DNA from: Fimbriimonas ginsengisoli Gsoil 348 | Lineage (GTDB): Bacteria; Armatimonadota; Fimbriimonadia; Fimbriimonadales; Fimbriimonadaceae | Assembly: GCF_000724625.1 (NCBI RefSeq) | Contig: NZ_CP007139.1 | Span: forward strand, 434,001 to 498,000 | Length of the DNA: 64,000 nt | Direction of reading: 5' to 3' | Shown here: positions 8,919-17,305 of the stretch, one piece after another | Position numbering within the stretch: position 1 is the first letter of the stretch | How the letters are laid out: each line of letters opens with the position of its first letter | Notes under the pieces: generated by a model | The model's database searches: none | The model's input: the letters and a program-made list of their open reading frames with translations, nothing else | What the model was told of the DNA's origin: nothing | Program-made: the position numbers and the translations under genes

Positions 8919-9602
8919 CTAGAAAGAAAAGCCGATACTAATGCCAACGCGCCGCATTTTGATCAGCATGATGCTCACGTTTGTGCTTGGTAGCTTGTAG
9001 GTGAGCAAAAGGTGCGAATTTCGGCCGTCGTTCATTCCCAGCAGATCCCACTGGGAAGCGAGCTGCACGTTGACACCAAATGGGAAAAGGAGTCTTCGCT
9101 CCCATTCGGAATAACTGACCCCAACATAAGGGCCTAGTTTGTAGCGTGGTAGTCCCTTGGCAAACGTGACGAAGTAAGCCTGCTTGTGCGGCGGCGAGAA
9201 AATCCGGTCGCTCGAGGTGCCTAGCGACACCAACGGTGTCCTCTCGGTCTCGGGCGTGACGATCCAGTTCGCTACGGGGTTGAACTCGTGGACGCCAGGA
9301 TTCCACTCGACGCCCGCTTGGAACCTCGGTGTTACTCGGTAAAAAAGATTGGCGCGGTACCGCGGCCGATCTGCATTCGTGTCTACGTAGCGAAGCGTTA
9401 AGTTCCATTTGCTTGCAATGTCCCCCGAACCGAGGAACTTTCCCTCACCGGGTCACCCAGTTCACGTGGGGACGGCGAGGGGGCGATTCGGCGGAAGCTG
9501 ACCCGGATCCTTGAGGCCAGGCGGTCGCTCTTGGGCGAGCGCGGTCATCGATAGCGACGCAATCGCAGCCATGGCAATCAACCGGAAATGATTCCAGATC
9601 AC
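8919..9602 (-). pseudogene. Outer-membrane beta-barrel-like protein gene with two in-frame TGA codons
   Basis: Starting at GTG 9602, which overlaps the ArsR stop as GTGA, the frame encodes a signal peptide (FRLIAMAAIASLSMTALAQ) and then a Pro-rich segment. TGA follows at 9462-9464 and again at 9453-9455, after which the same frame continues for about 177 codons. That part has the alternating pattern of a small outer-membrane barrel (KWNLTLRYVD, YRANLFYRVTPRFQAGVEW, SIGFSF at the C-terminus). Between the two stops another frame reads HVNWVTR without a stop, so two compensating indels are an alternative to two nonsense mutations. The family was not recognised. Confidence 0.65.
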
Positions 9603-9964
9603 GCGCTTACTGTCTCCCGAGAGGGTGACGGCACGGCCGAACAACACCCGCGGCCCGCTCCAAAATGCTGTTCGAGGGTATTGATTGCCGAAGAAACCAC
9701 TTGCACGTACTGCTCTCGTCCACGGCGCTCCGTAACAACGAGACCGGCTTCTCGCAAGACGGCCAAATGCCTTGAGAGACTGCTCGGGGAACAAGGAACG
9801 CGGCAACGTACGGTACATGCCGCAATGCTGTTGGGAGCGCCAGCATCGCACTCGCCAGTCAATGCATCGTAGAGACTTGCGCCTCCGCAGCCTCGCACAC
9901 ATTCGAAGACGGCAAACCGAGTGGGATCCGCCAGAGCTTGAAGCATTCGAAGAACGTCGCTCAC
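9599..9964 (-). CDS. ArsR-family metalloregulator
   Basis: A 121-residue winged-helix repressor. MLQALADPTRFAVFE (N-terminal helix) and the recognition region SPSSLSRHLAVLREAGLVVTERRGREQYV are typical ArsR. The usual ELCVCDL metal box is absent; instead cysteines cluster before the HTH (ECVRGCGG, GECDAG, AACTVRCRVPC) and again in GRGCCS near the C-terminus. GTG 9964 is chosen because TATAGT ends 6 nt upstream and the protein then begins as a standard ArsR. Its TGA overlaps the GTG of the next gene, so it heads a three-gene operon with the barrel and the thioredoxin. The metal cannot be assigned. Confidence 0.85.
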   Translation of the reverse strand: MSDVLRMLQALADPTRFAVFECVRGCGGASLYDALTGECDAGAPNSIAACTVRCRVPCSPSSLSRHLAVLREAGLVVTERRGREQYVQVVSSAINTLEQHFGAGRGCCSAVPSPSRETVSA

Positions 9965-9970
9965 CCCGCG

Positions 9971-9976
9971 ACTATA
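9971..9976 (-). promoter_or_regulatory. -10 element (TATAGT) of the arsR-type operon
   Basis: TATAGT on the minus strand ends 6 nt before GTG 9964. It decides the start codon and predicts a leaderless transcript. Confidence 0.55.
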
Positions 9977-10120
9977 CTTGCTCCCAGGCGCAACTGTTGT
10001 CGCAACGAACAAATTTAGCGAAATTCGGCCGGCCCGCGCGCGTGTCCGACGGGGCAGAACCGTAGTGGATCGGAAACTTCTGCTCCAGCCACCACGGTTC
10101 TTAAAGGGCGACCGATTTGT

Positions 10121-11458
10121 TTACTCGTGGTGTCCGTTCTTCACTAACGTGGCGGTCAGGTTTGTTCCGTCAAGGTCGCCGGCTACTTGCAGCACCGCCC
10201 CATTTTCAAGGTTGGCCAGGTTGACTCCATCGAAACGGGTGTGCTCGTTCGTCACCACATGGACGACGTCGCCCGCGTGCATCTCCATCCCTTCCCATCG
10301 CTGAATGGTCAGGTCGAACGTACCGGCGTGCGAGTCCAGAACGGAGATAGGCCCGGCGACGCCAAGATGATGGCGATGATCTCCTTCGTGGTGTGAAACG
10401 AGATTCACGTGCGAGGCGGTCAACGTATTGTTTGCCGCATTGTAAGTGCCGTGAACCATCACGTCCGAGCCCGCGGCGAGCGCGGCATAAAAGTCGGTTG
10501 ACGACATGGAGACTCCGTCTTGAAGGAACATCGTACCGGCCGGAGTGAAGACGTGAATCTCCGTCGAAGCGGGATGGAATCCTTCCACGTTTTGGGGCGA
10601 AAGGGTAAACGAATCGCCGCCGACGGACAGCACGAGACCGCGCGCGAATACCGGCTCATGATGCTCACTCGAGGCGATCACGATCGCCGTCGCGGTGACG
10701 CTGAACGTTCCCTCGGCGAACGTACCTTCGACCATCACCTCGGCGCCGTTCTGCAGCGTCGGGTTGGGAGAACCGTCCTCATTGGAGAAGACCGTATCCG
10801 CGGTCGTGGAGACGTGCAGCTTGTCGTGCCCATGAACGAGGTCGAAAGTGAGGGTTGGAGCCGTACCGGCAAGGCTTGCCACCGAACCGCGGAAATGCTG
10901 GCGGACATGGGTGCCTTCGCCTAGCTTCGACTCATCGCCCCCTTTAGCGGAAGCAACAACCTGGCCACCGACGATTCTCCAGTTCGAGAGGTCGAAATCG
11001 GCGATGACTCCCTTTCGGCCTTCGCCTCGGGTCGAAACCGTGAAGACTTTGACGCCTCCGGAACTGCCGGCAAAAACGTAACTCGTACCCGTCGACGAAC
11101 CGGTCGGCACGAGAGTTACGTTCTGATCGAGGGTGATTCGAATGGCGCGATCACGTTCGGCCGGCACATTGGCAATCCCCAGCAGAGCGAACTGCTGCTT
11201 GATCGTGCCGGCGAGGGTGACCAGATCGATGGTCTGCCCGGTCGCGTCTTGGTAGACGGTTACAGGGCCGTTCTTACCGATCAAATCAACCTGTTTGACT
11301 GTAATCCAAGCATGCGAATAGTCGCCGGGGGCATCGGTGATGTAGACCGGAACGTTGTCGGTTCCCACTGGCCCGCCGCTGGAAGAAGAGCTTCCTCCAC
11401 ACCCGAAGGCGAATACCAGGCAGCACATCAGAAAGAAAAAGTGGCGAAACGTTTTCAT
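10121..11458 (-). CDS. DUF4382/DUF5666-type lipoprotein
   Basis: A 445-residue predicted lipoprotein: MKTFRHFFFLMCCLVFAFGC with a lipobox ending at C20, then a Gly/Ser linker. Residues about 32-190 match the DUF4382 pattern (VPVYITDAPGDYSHAWITVKQVDLIG, then ITLDQNVTLVPTG). The rest is a series of small beta domains resembling DUF5666 (GSVASLAG..., GLVLSVGGDSFTLS, GPISVLDSHAGTFDLTI) with interspersed His (HEPVFA, HHEGDHRHH). ATG 11458 is chosen because the leader begins there. It lies 49 bp downstream of the RND gene in the same direction and may be the last gene of that efflux operon. Function is unknown; a periplasmic metal-binding role is inferred from the His clusters and context. Confidence 0.8.
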   Translation of the reverse strand: MKTFRHFFFLMCCLVFAFGCGGSSSSSGGPVGTDNVPVYITDAPGDYSHAWITVKQVDLIGKNGPVTVYQDATGQTIDLVTLAGTIKQQFALLGIANVPAERDRAIRITLDQNVTLVPTGSSTGTSYVFAGSSGGVKVFTVSTRGEGRKGVIADFDLSNWRIVGGQVVASAKGGDESKLGEGTHVRQHFRGSVASLAGTAPTLTFDLVHGHDKLHVSTTADTVFSNEDGSPNPTLQNGAEVMVEGTFAEGTFSVTATAIVIASSEHHEPVFARGLVLSVGGDSFTLSPQNVEGFHPASTEIHVFTPAGTMFLQDGVSMSSTDFYAALAAGSDVMVHGTYNAANNTLTASHVNLVSHHEGDHRHHLGVAGPISVLDSHAGTFDLTIQRWEGMEMHAGDVVHVVTNEHTRFDGVNLANLENGAVLQVAGDLDGTNLTATLVKNGHHE

Positions 11459-11507
11459 GGCCTTATCACCATCTTGCTCCGATCGATTCAAAAGCGCAAG
11501 CACGCCC

Positions 11508-14500
11508 TTAAGGCCTCTCTTCTCCCGGATCGGACTCAGTTCGACTGCTTTCGCGTCCGCGAAAAGTCTTGTCGAGCCAGCGGACGAAGTCGTCCACGTA
11601 GGTGTGCATGATCGGAATGTCGAAGAGGCTGAGTATCGTGCCCACGAGCAGCCCGCCCACGACGGCGACCGCCAGCGGCTGATAGGCGTCGAGACCGGTC
11701 TTAGGCGCGATGGCTACGGGCAGCATAACGATCATCGTGATGCCGGAGGTCATCAGGATCGGACGCAGCCTATCCGGGCACGCCCGCAAAATCGCCTCGT
11801 CGCGGGGGACGCCTTGCTCGCGGTACTTCATGATCAGGTCGACCATGAGGACCGCGGTCGTGATGTCCATTCCGGTGAGCACGATGATTCCGAGTACGGA
11901 AACGGTCGAGAAGGCGGCGTGAGCGAGCCACAGCGCGGTGAAGACGCCGGCAAGCTCGAGAGGAAGCGAGGCGATCATCTGCAGAGGCTGTAGGAATCCC
12001 CGGAACTGCACTACGAGGACGAGATACATGAGGGCCAGCGAAAGGCCGAGGCTCTGAACCAATCGGCGCATGCTGTCCATCATTTGGGTCATATCGCCCC
12101 GTACCTCCACCCCGTAGCCGGGTGGAAAATTGACCGCATCTACGCCAAGCTTCGGATTCCCGCCGTAGGCGTTGCTCACGAGGTCCATGACCGTATCCAT
12201 GGATGGCGGGTGCCCGATTCGGTAATAGCCGTTGACTCCCACCACTCGCCGCAGACCGTCGTGCTCGATAGCGGTCGGCGCCGCCGTGCGAACGATCGAC
12301 GCCACCGAATGAAGTGGTATTTGGCGTCCATCGGGAGTCGAGAGATAGAGACCCGCCAAGTCGGCTGCAGTCTTCCGGTCGGCTTCGTCGTACCGCACGA
12401 GAATCGTGTTCTGGCGCTGGTTAGGCAGACGGTAAAACTCGTTGGTTAAGCCTCCGTGCAAGGCGTAATAAGCTTGCTCGGCGATGCTCGCCGGGGAAAG
12501 GCCGACCTCAGCCGCCCGCTGAAGGTCAACCTGGACTCGGTACTCGGGTTGGCCGATCGTCCAAGTCTGGGCCGGTTGGTACATCTCGCCCTTCATTCGA
12601 TCCGCCACGTGGAGAACCTCGTGGCCGAGACGGTCGAGTACCGAAAGCTCGGGGCCGTGGATGTTAATTTGGATCGGGGCTTGCGCCGCCGCCATGACGT
12701 CGGAGCCCATCTCCTTGATCTGCAACCGGCGAATGCCGGGAATAGTCGCCATCGCCTCGCGATGAATTGCATCCATCACTTGCCAGATCGTGCGTCCACG
12801 TTCATCCTTGTCGCCAAAGGTGAGCATCATCGACGCTCCGTTCACCTGCGGCATCTGGTAGCCGGTGAACGAAGGATTCCAACTCTCGAACATGGATTCG
12901 GCGCCGAGTTCGATGCTAGCCTTTTGAAGTTCCGGGTGCTTCAGCATGATCGCCTCCAGCCGCTTCACCGCCGCTTGGGTTCCCTCGAAGGAAGTCCCGG
13001 GTTGCATCTCCAAAAATCCGTTCGCCTGACCGGTGTCCGCCAGCGGCATCATCTCGCTGCCGATGAAGTAATAGAAGGTGAAGCCAATCGCGAGGGTCGC
13101 GAGCACCCTGGTGAGGTTGGCAAACCGATGCTTCAGCGACCATTTGATCGCGCGGGCATACCCTTTCTCCAAGCGATCCAAGCCGCGCTGGACCGGGTCG
13201 AGGAGGAGGTAGAGGAGCGCTAAACCGGGGCGCCGGCGGTCAGAGTCCCTCGCCGACTCCGGTCGCAAGAGGTTCGCGCAAAGCAAGGCCGTCAGCGTGA
13301 ACGACACGAGCATGGAGGCGATGAGACCGAAGATGAGGGGCCACACAAGCTCGACGAACATGAGCCCCACGAGCCCGCCCGAGAAGAGGAGCGGTACGAG
13401 GGCGAGGACGATCATCACCGTCGAGGCGATCACCGCCAACCGGACCTCGGCGATGCCGTCAATGGTCGCTTGCTTAGGGGTTTTGCCCAGACGCAGGTGA
13501 CGCTCGACGGCGTGGATGTCGATGATGCTGTCATCGACCAAACGTCCGATCGAGAGCAGCAGGCCAATAAGGGTGCCGCTGTTGAACGTCATCCCAAACG
13601 GCATCATCATCAGGATCGCCAGGGCGAGCGACGTCGGGAGCGTCACGAGGGCGATAACGGTCCCCCGCCACTCCCCAAGAAAGAGGAGAAGCGCGAGGGC
13701 GGTTAGGCCGATCGCGATGGCCAGCTCGTGCCAAACATTGTCGAAGAGGATGCCGACGAAGTGGGCGTTGTCGTACGCGACCTCGAAGTGGAGTCCGGGA
13801 TTCTCCTGCTCCAGGCGCCGCACGACCGCCATCACCTCCGGCACGACTTGCGCCGAGCTTGCTCCCGGATTCTGGACGACCGACACCTCGACCGAGGGCG
13901 ACACCAAGCCCGACTTTCCCGGCTCGTGACTGAGGTAGTCGTAGCCGCTCCGCCGCTCCCAATACCCGTCGACGACGCGGGCGACGTCTCGGACGTAAAC
14001 GACCTTCTGCGGGACCGCCGCGGGGGTCGGCGGCGCTACGGCCGGGGGTGGAGAGGCTCCTCCCATGCCGCCCATACCGGCCGGAGAACTTCCTGCAGGA
14101 TTTGGCAACGAGGCTCCGCCCTTAGTGGCGACCGGATACTCGAGAACATCGCGAGCGGATCGCGCGCGGGTATCGACGCGGACAATTCCTTCTCCCGATC
14201 CGTTCGTTAGCGTTCCCGCGGAGGCGCTCTGGTTGGCTCGGTCGATGGCGTTTCGCACGTCGAGGACGGAGATGCCGTATCCGGACAGCTTGGCACGGTC
14301 GACGAGCACCTGGAGCTGGCGACGGAAACCGCCGAACGGCACGACCGAATAGACGTCGCGCACTCCTTTCAGCCGCCTCACGACCTCGTTATCCGCGAAT
14401 TCCCGCACCCGCGCTGGGTCCCACCCTTTGGCTGCATCGCCCCGAAGGGAAAGGGAAAGAATGGGCAGATTAAGGGGGTCGATGGGGATTACGAACGACG

Positions 14501-14921
14501 GTTTGAGGTTCGCGCCCGTCGACGGAAGCTGCGCCTGAACCACGTTCATCAGGGCCTGGACGTCCGTCAGAGCCCGTTGCATGTTCGTCCCGTATGGGAA
14601 CTCCAAGGTAACGATGGAGAAACCGTCCTGTGAGTTTGAACGGATGTAGCGCAGCCCCTTGACGTTTACCAGCCCTTCCTCGATCGGCTTCGAGATCTGG
14701 AGCTCCATCTCCTGCGAAGAGAGCCCAGGCATCATCGTAACGACGCCGATCATGGGACTCTCGACATACGGAGCAAACCGGCGCGGAATCATGCTCGTCA
14801 CCGCCAGCCAGGCGGCGAGAACCACCGCCACAAAGAATGCGATCACCGCGTACGGATGCTCGATGGACCACCGGTGAATAAGGTGCAGTGGATTTTCGCG
14901 GGGAGCGGAGGGGCCGCTCAC
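11508..14921 (-). CDS. RND efflux pump, inner-membrane transporter subunit
   Basis: An AcrB/CusA-superfamily protein of 1137 residues. A first TM helix (YAVIAFFVAVVLAAWLAV) is followed by the periplasmic porter domain and RND core segments such as GRLVDDSIIDIHAVERHLRLGK and, in the second repeat, VLGIIVLTGMDITTAVLMVD. The GTG start at 14921 overlaps the stop of the adaptor gene (GTGA), so translation is probably coupled. An insertion rich in Gly, Pro and Ala (about residues 280-315) lies in the first porter half. Operon order is Cys-rich protein, TolC, adaptor, RND, DUF4382 lipoprotein. The cupredoxin domain on the adaptor and nearby copper genes suggest metal efflux, but the sequence alone does not separate metal from drug substrates. 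Confidence 0.92.
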   Translation of the reverse strand: MSGPSAPRENPLHLIHRWSIEHPYAVIAFFVAVVLAAWLAVTSMIPRRFAPYVESPMIGVVTMMPGLSSQEMELQISKPIEEGLVNVKGLRYIRSNSQDGFSIVTLEFPYGTNMQRALTDVQALMNVVQAQLPSTGANLKPSFVIPIDPLNLPILSLSLRGDAAKGWDPARVREFADNEVVRRLKGVRDVYSVVPFGGFRRQLQVLVDRAKLSGYGISVLDVRNAIDRANQSASAGTLTNGSGEGIVRVDTRARSARDVLEYPVATKGGASLPNPAGSSPAGMGGMGGASPPPAVAPPTPAAVPQKVVYVRDVARVVDGYWERRSGYDYLSHEPGKSGLVSPSVEVSVVQNPGASSAQVVPEVMAVVRRLEQENPGLHFEVAYDNAHFVGILFDNVWHELAIAIGLTALALLLFLGEWRGTVIALVTLPTSLALAILMMMPFGMTFNSGTLIGLLLSIGRLVDDSIIDIHAVERHLRLGKTPKQATIDGIAEVRLAVIASTVMIVLALVPLLFSGGLVGLMFVELVWPLIFGLIASMLVSFTLTALLCANLLRPESARDSDRRRPGLALLYLLLDPVQRGLDRLEKGYARAIKWSLKHRFANLTRVLATLAIGFTFYYFIGSEMMPLADTGQANGFLEMQPGTSFEGTQAAVKRLEAIMLKHPELQKASIELGAESMFESWNPSFTGYQMPQVNGASMMLTFGDKDERGRTIWQVMDAIHREAMATIPGIRRLQIKEMGSDVMAAAQAPIQINIHGPELSVLDRLGHEVLHVADRMKGEMYQPAQTWTIGQPEYRVQVDLQRAAEVGLSPASIAEQAYYALHGGLTNEFYRLPNQRQNTILVRYDEADRKTAADLAGLYLSTPDGRQIPLHSVASIVRTAAPTAIEHDGLRRVVGVNGYYRIGHPPSMDTVMDLVSNAYGGNPKLGVDAVNFPPGYGVEVRGDMTQMMDSMRRLVQSLGLSLALMYLVLVVQFRGFLQPLQMIASLPLELAGVFTALWLAHAAFSTVSVLGIIVLTGMDITTAVLMVDLIMKYREQGVPRDEAILRACPDRLRPILMTSGITMIVMLPVAIAPKTGLDAYQPLAVAVVGGLLVGTILSLFDIPIMHTYVDDFVRWLDKTFRGRESSRTESDPGEERP

Positions 14922-17305
14922 TGAACGATCACCTTCCCCTTGAGCATGTTCATCCCACAGGCGTAGTTCAATTCCCCTTTTGCCGTGGCCGGAAGATCGA
15001 TAGTAACCGGCACGTTTAGAGGCAGATCTCGAGTAATTCCGAGCGAGGGAAACACCACTTGCTTCGCGCACGTGTTGTCCGTCTTTCGCACGAACGTGAC
15101 CCGGTGAGGCGTGGGGCCGGTGAGGGTCAGACTGGCCGGATCGAAGCCGCTCTCCGTGATCGAAATTTCGAGAGTCTTCGTGGCAACGTCCGGGCCACCC
15201 ATGCCGGATGCGGTAACCGTCTGGCCACTCGACAACCCGGCGGCTCCCTCCACGACCACCTTGTCCGCGACCGCGAGGCCCGACCGGATCGCCGTCTGAC
15301 CCGCTTGCTCTTCGCCGACGACGACGCTCCTTCGTTCGACCGTGTAGGTTCCCGCTTGACCAGCTACCGGGCGGGCGAGCCACACATAGGTATCCGTTCG
15401 AGATGCCTGAATGGCCCCGCCCGGGGACGGGCCCGCTTGGATCGCCGCTGTTGGAACGGTGATCTGTGACCCCGGGAGACCCACCGGGATCTCCATATTC
15501 ACGAACTGTCCCGGAAGGAACGAGCGATCGCGATTGGGCAATAGCGCCTCCACGATTCCGGTACGGGATACCGGATCGACCGCAGGCGAAATCGATGTCA
15601 CACGCGTGGCAAGTGGACGTTCGCTCCCACCGCGATGCCGAATTGCCACGAGGCTCCCGATCCTCACTCTCGTCAGGTCCGCCTCGGGAACGTTCGCTTG
15701 GACACGGACCGGGCTGATCTGGGCGACGCGTAGAATCGCCTGTCCGGGCGTCACCAGCGTGCCCGGACTGATCAAGCGCTGAGTTACGACTCCGTCGATC
15801 GCCGCCCGAATCTCCGCATAACCCGCTTGCGCCGTAACCCCCTGAAGCCCGGCCCGGGCTTGGCGGACTCCCGCCGCGGCCTGACCGATCTTCTTGTGCG
15901 CGGACGCCGCTTCGGCCTTCGCCGTCTGCACGTGCGCGTGGTGCGCCATGAGCGCGGATTTCGCCTGGTCGACCTTTCGACTCGCCGCTTCGATGCCGGC
16001 CTCCGACTTCCTAAGTTCCGCCTCCGCCGCACGGACTTTGGCTTCGGCGCTACGAACTCCCTCGGTAGCTTGGCGCAAAGCCGCGTCGCTCTTTGAGGCT
16101 TCGGCCCGCTCCTTGTCGTACTCGTCGCGCGAAACGGCGCCTGCCGCGAAGAGCTTCGACTCTCGATCGAGCTCCTGGGACCAGTAACGTCGATCCGCTT
16201 GGGCCGAAGATTGGCGCGCCTGCGCATCCGCCACATCGGCGCGCGCCGCCGTCAAGTTCGCGGCAGCGGCATCCCTTTCCTGCCGGGTGGCCGCCAAGTT
16301 CGCCCGCGTCTCCTCGACCGCGCCTTGGAATTGCCCGAGCTCCGACTCGGCCTGGTGGATCATCGCCTGCGCCTGCCGGTAGTCCGCCTCCGCGACGCCG
16401 ACCCCCTCGCGGGCGCTCTCGACCATCGCGCTTTGCTGGGCGACCTGCGGCGCAAGCTGCGACGTGTCGAGGCGAGCGATGACTTCGCCCCTGTGCACGG
16501 CCGTTCCGGCGTAGGCGGGCATCCAGACGATGACCCCGCTGGTTCGGGCATTTACATCCTGTTCCTCCATTCCGACGGCTTGTCCCGAGTATTTCACGGT
16601 AGCCGAAAACGGCCGAAGCTCCGCGGTGGCGAGCGTAACCGGCGTTACCCCTTCCGGAGGGGGCATGTCCATGCTCATGGTTTGCGCCTCGATCGGGGTC
16701 ATCGATCCGCTCCGTCGGAGGTGGTTCACGGCGTACAAGGCTCCGTAAAGCACGAGCCCAAGCACTACCAGGGCCGCGACAACCTGTCGGGTGGCCAAGC
16801 CTTTGAGCTCAACCCGTTGTCCCGTCTGCCGCATACGAAGGACGACGAACAATACGAGCGCGAGTCCGACGGCCCATGGCCAAAGAGTGAAAACGGAACG
16901 GCCCCCATCGGCGGCAGTCGCGGTCGACTTCCCTGTTTCCATCGGAATGACGGCGGTGCCGCTGCCGAGGGGTCCCGTTACGGCGATTCGGGCTTCATAC
17001 CCGCCTGCCATTGAGAACGACTGGGTTATGCGGTAGTGCCCCGGTGTACCGGAAGGAGCGGCGACTTGCTCTCGTTCTCCCATCGCCATGTTCGGCATTT
17101 GCGCAATGGCCCGAATTTGGGCTCCCTCGACCGGCTTGCCGGAGGCATCCGTGACGAACATGTCCAAGGTCGCCTTGCCGACCGGCAAAACATTCGGATC
17201 CGTCGTGATCTCCACCGTGTAGGGCCCCGCCCGCCCGGTCAGCGAAAGAGCCATCGCCGGCAGGAGAAATACGAATACCAAGAACACCCACCGCACGGTC
17301 GTCAC
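14918..17305 (-). CDS. RND periplasmic adaptor fused to YtkA/FixH-like and cupredoxin-like domains
   Basis: A 795-residue adaptor of unusual architecture. The N-terminus is a leader plus a YtkA/FixH-like domain (PYTVEITTDPNVLPVGKATLD..., about 27-125), then two TM helices (about 138-158 and 172-192). A HlyD/CusB adaptor core follows: MSMDMPPPEG, a barrel/lipoyl half (GVIVWMPAYAGTAVHRGEVI), a long Ala/Glu-rich coiled coil (about 280-490), the second half-motif (AAIDGVVTQRLISPGTLV) and a beta-barrel. The last 90 residues resemble a cupredoxin (ISITESGFDPASLTLTGPTP; NTCAKQVVF; YACGMNMLKGKVIV), with Cys/Met candidates for copper. Its GTG overlaps the TolC stop and its stop overlaps the RND start. 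Confidence 0.9.
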   Translation of the reverse strand: MTTVRWVFLVFVFLLPAMALSLTGRAGPYTVEITTDPNVLPVGKATLDMFVTDASGKPVEGAQIRAIAQMPNMAMGEREQVAAPSGTPGHYRITQSFSMAGGYEARIAVTGPLGSGTAVIPMETGKSTATAADGGRSVFTLWPWAVGLALVLFVVLRMRQTGQRVELKGLATRQVVAALVVLGLVLYGALYAVNHLRRSGSMTPIEAQTMSMDMPPPEGVTPVTLATAELRPFSATVKYSGQAVGMEEQDVNARTSGVIVWMPAYAGTAVHRGEVIARLDTSQLAPQVAQQSAMVESAREGVGVAEADYRQAQAMIHQAESELGQFQGAVEETRANLAATRQERDAAAANLTAARADVADAQARQSSAQADRRYWSQELDRESKLFAAGAVSRDEYDKERAEASKSDAALRQATEGVRSAEAKVRAAEAELRKSEAGIEAASRKVDQAKSALMAHHAHVQTAKAEAASAHKKIGQAAAGVRQARAGLQGVTAQAGYAEIRAAIDGVVTQRLISPGTLVTPGQAILRVAQISPVRVQANVPEADLTRVRIGSLVAIRHRGGSERPLATRVTSISPAVDPVSRTGIVEALLPNRDRSFLPGQFVNMEIPVGLPGSQITVPTAAIQAGPSPGGAIQASRTDTYVWLARPVAGQAGTYTVERRSVVVGEEQAGQTAIRSGLAVADKVVVEGAAGLSSGQTVTASGMGGPDVATKTLEISITESGFDPASLTLTGPTPHRVTFVRKTDNTCAKQVVFPSLGITRDLPLNVPVTIDLPATAKGELNYACGMNMLKGKVIVQ

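Noticed and set aside
9462-9902. A 146-codon minus-strand frame extending upstream of the barrel signal peptide
   Set aside because: Its first 100 codons are the antisense-frame shadow of the arsR gene; the real start is GTG 9602, overlapping the arsR stop.
14922-15383. N-terminal extension of the RND protein by 154 codons
   Set aside because: It lies entirely within the adaptor gene in another frame and has no TM segment; GTG 14921 with the GTGA overlap is the natural start.
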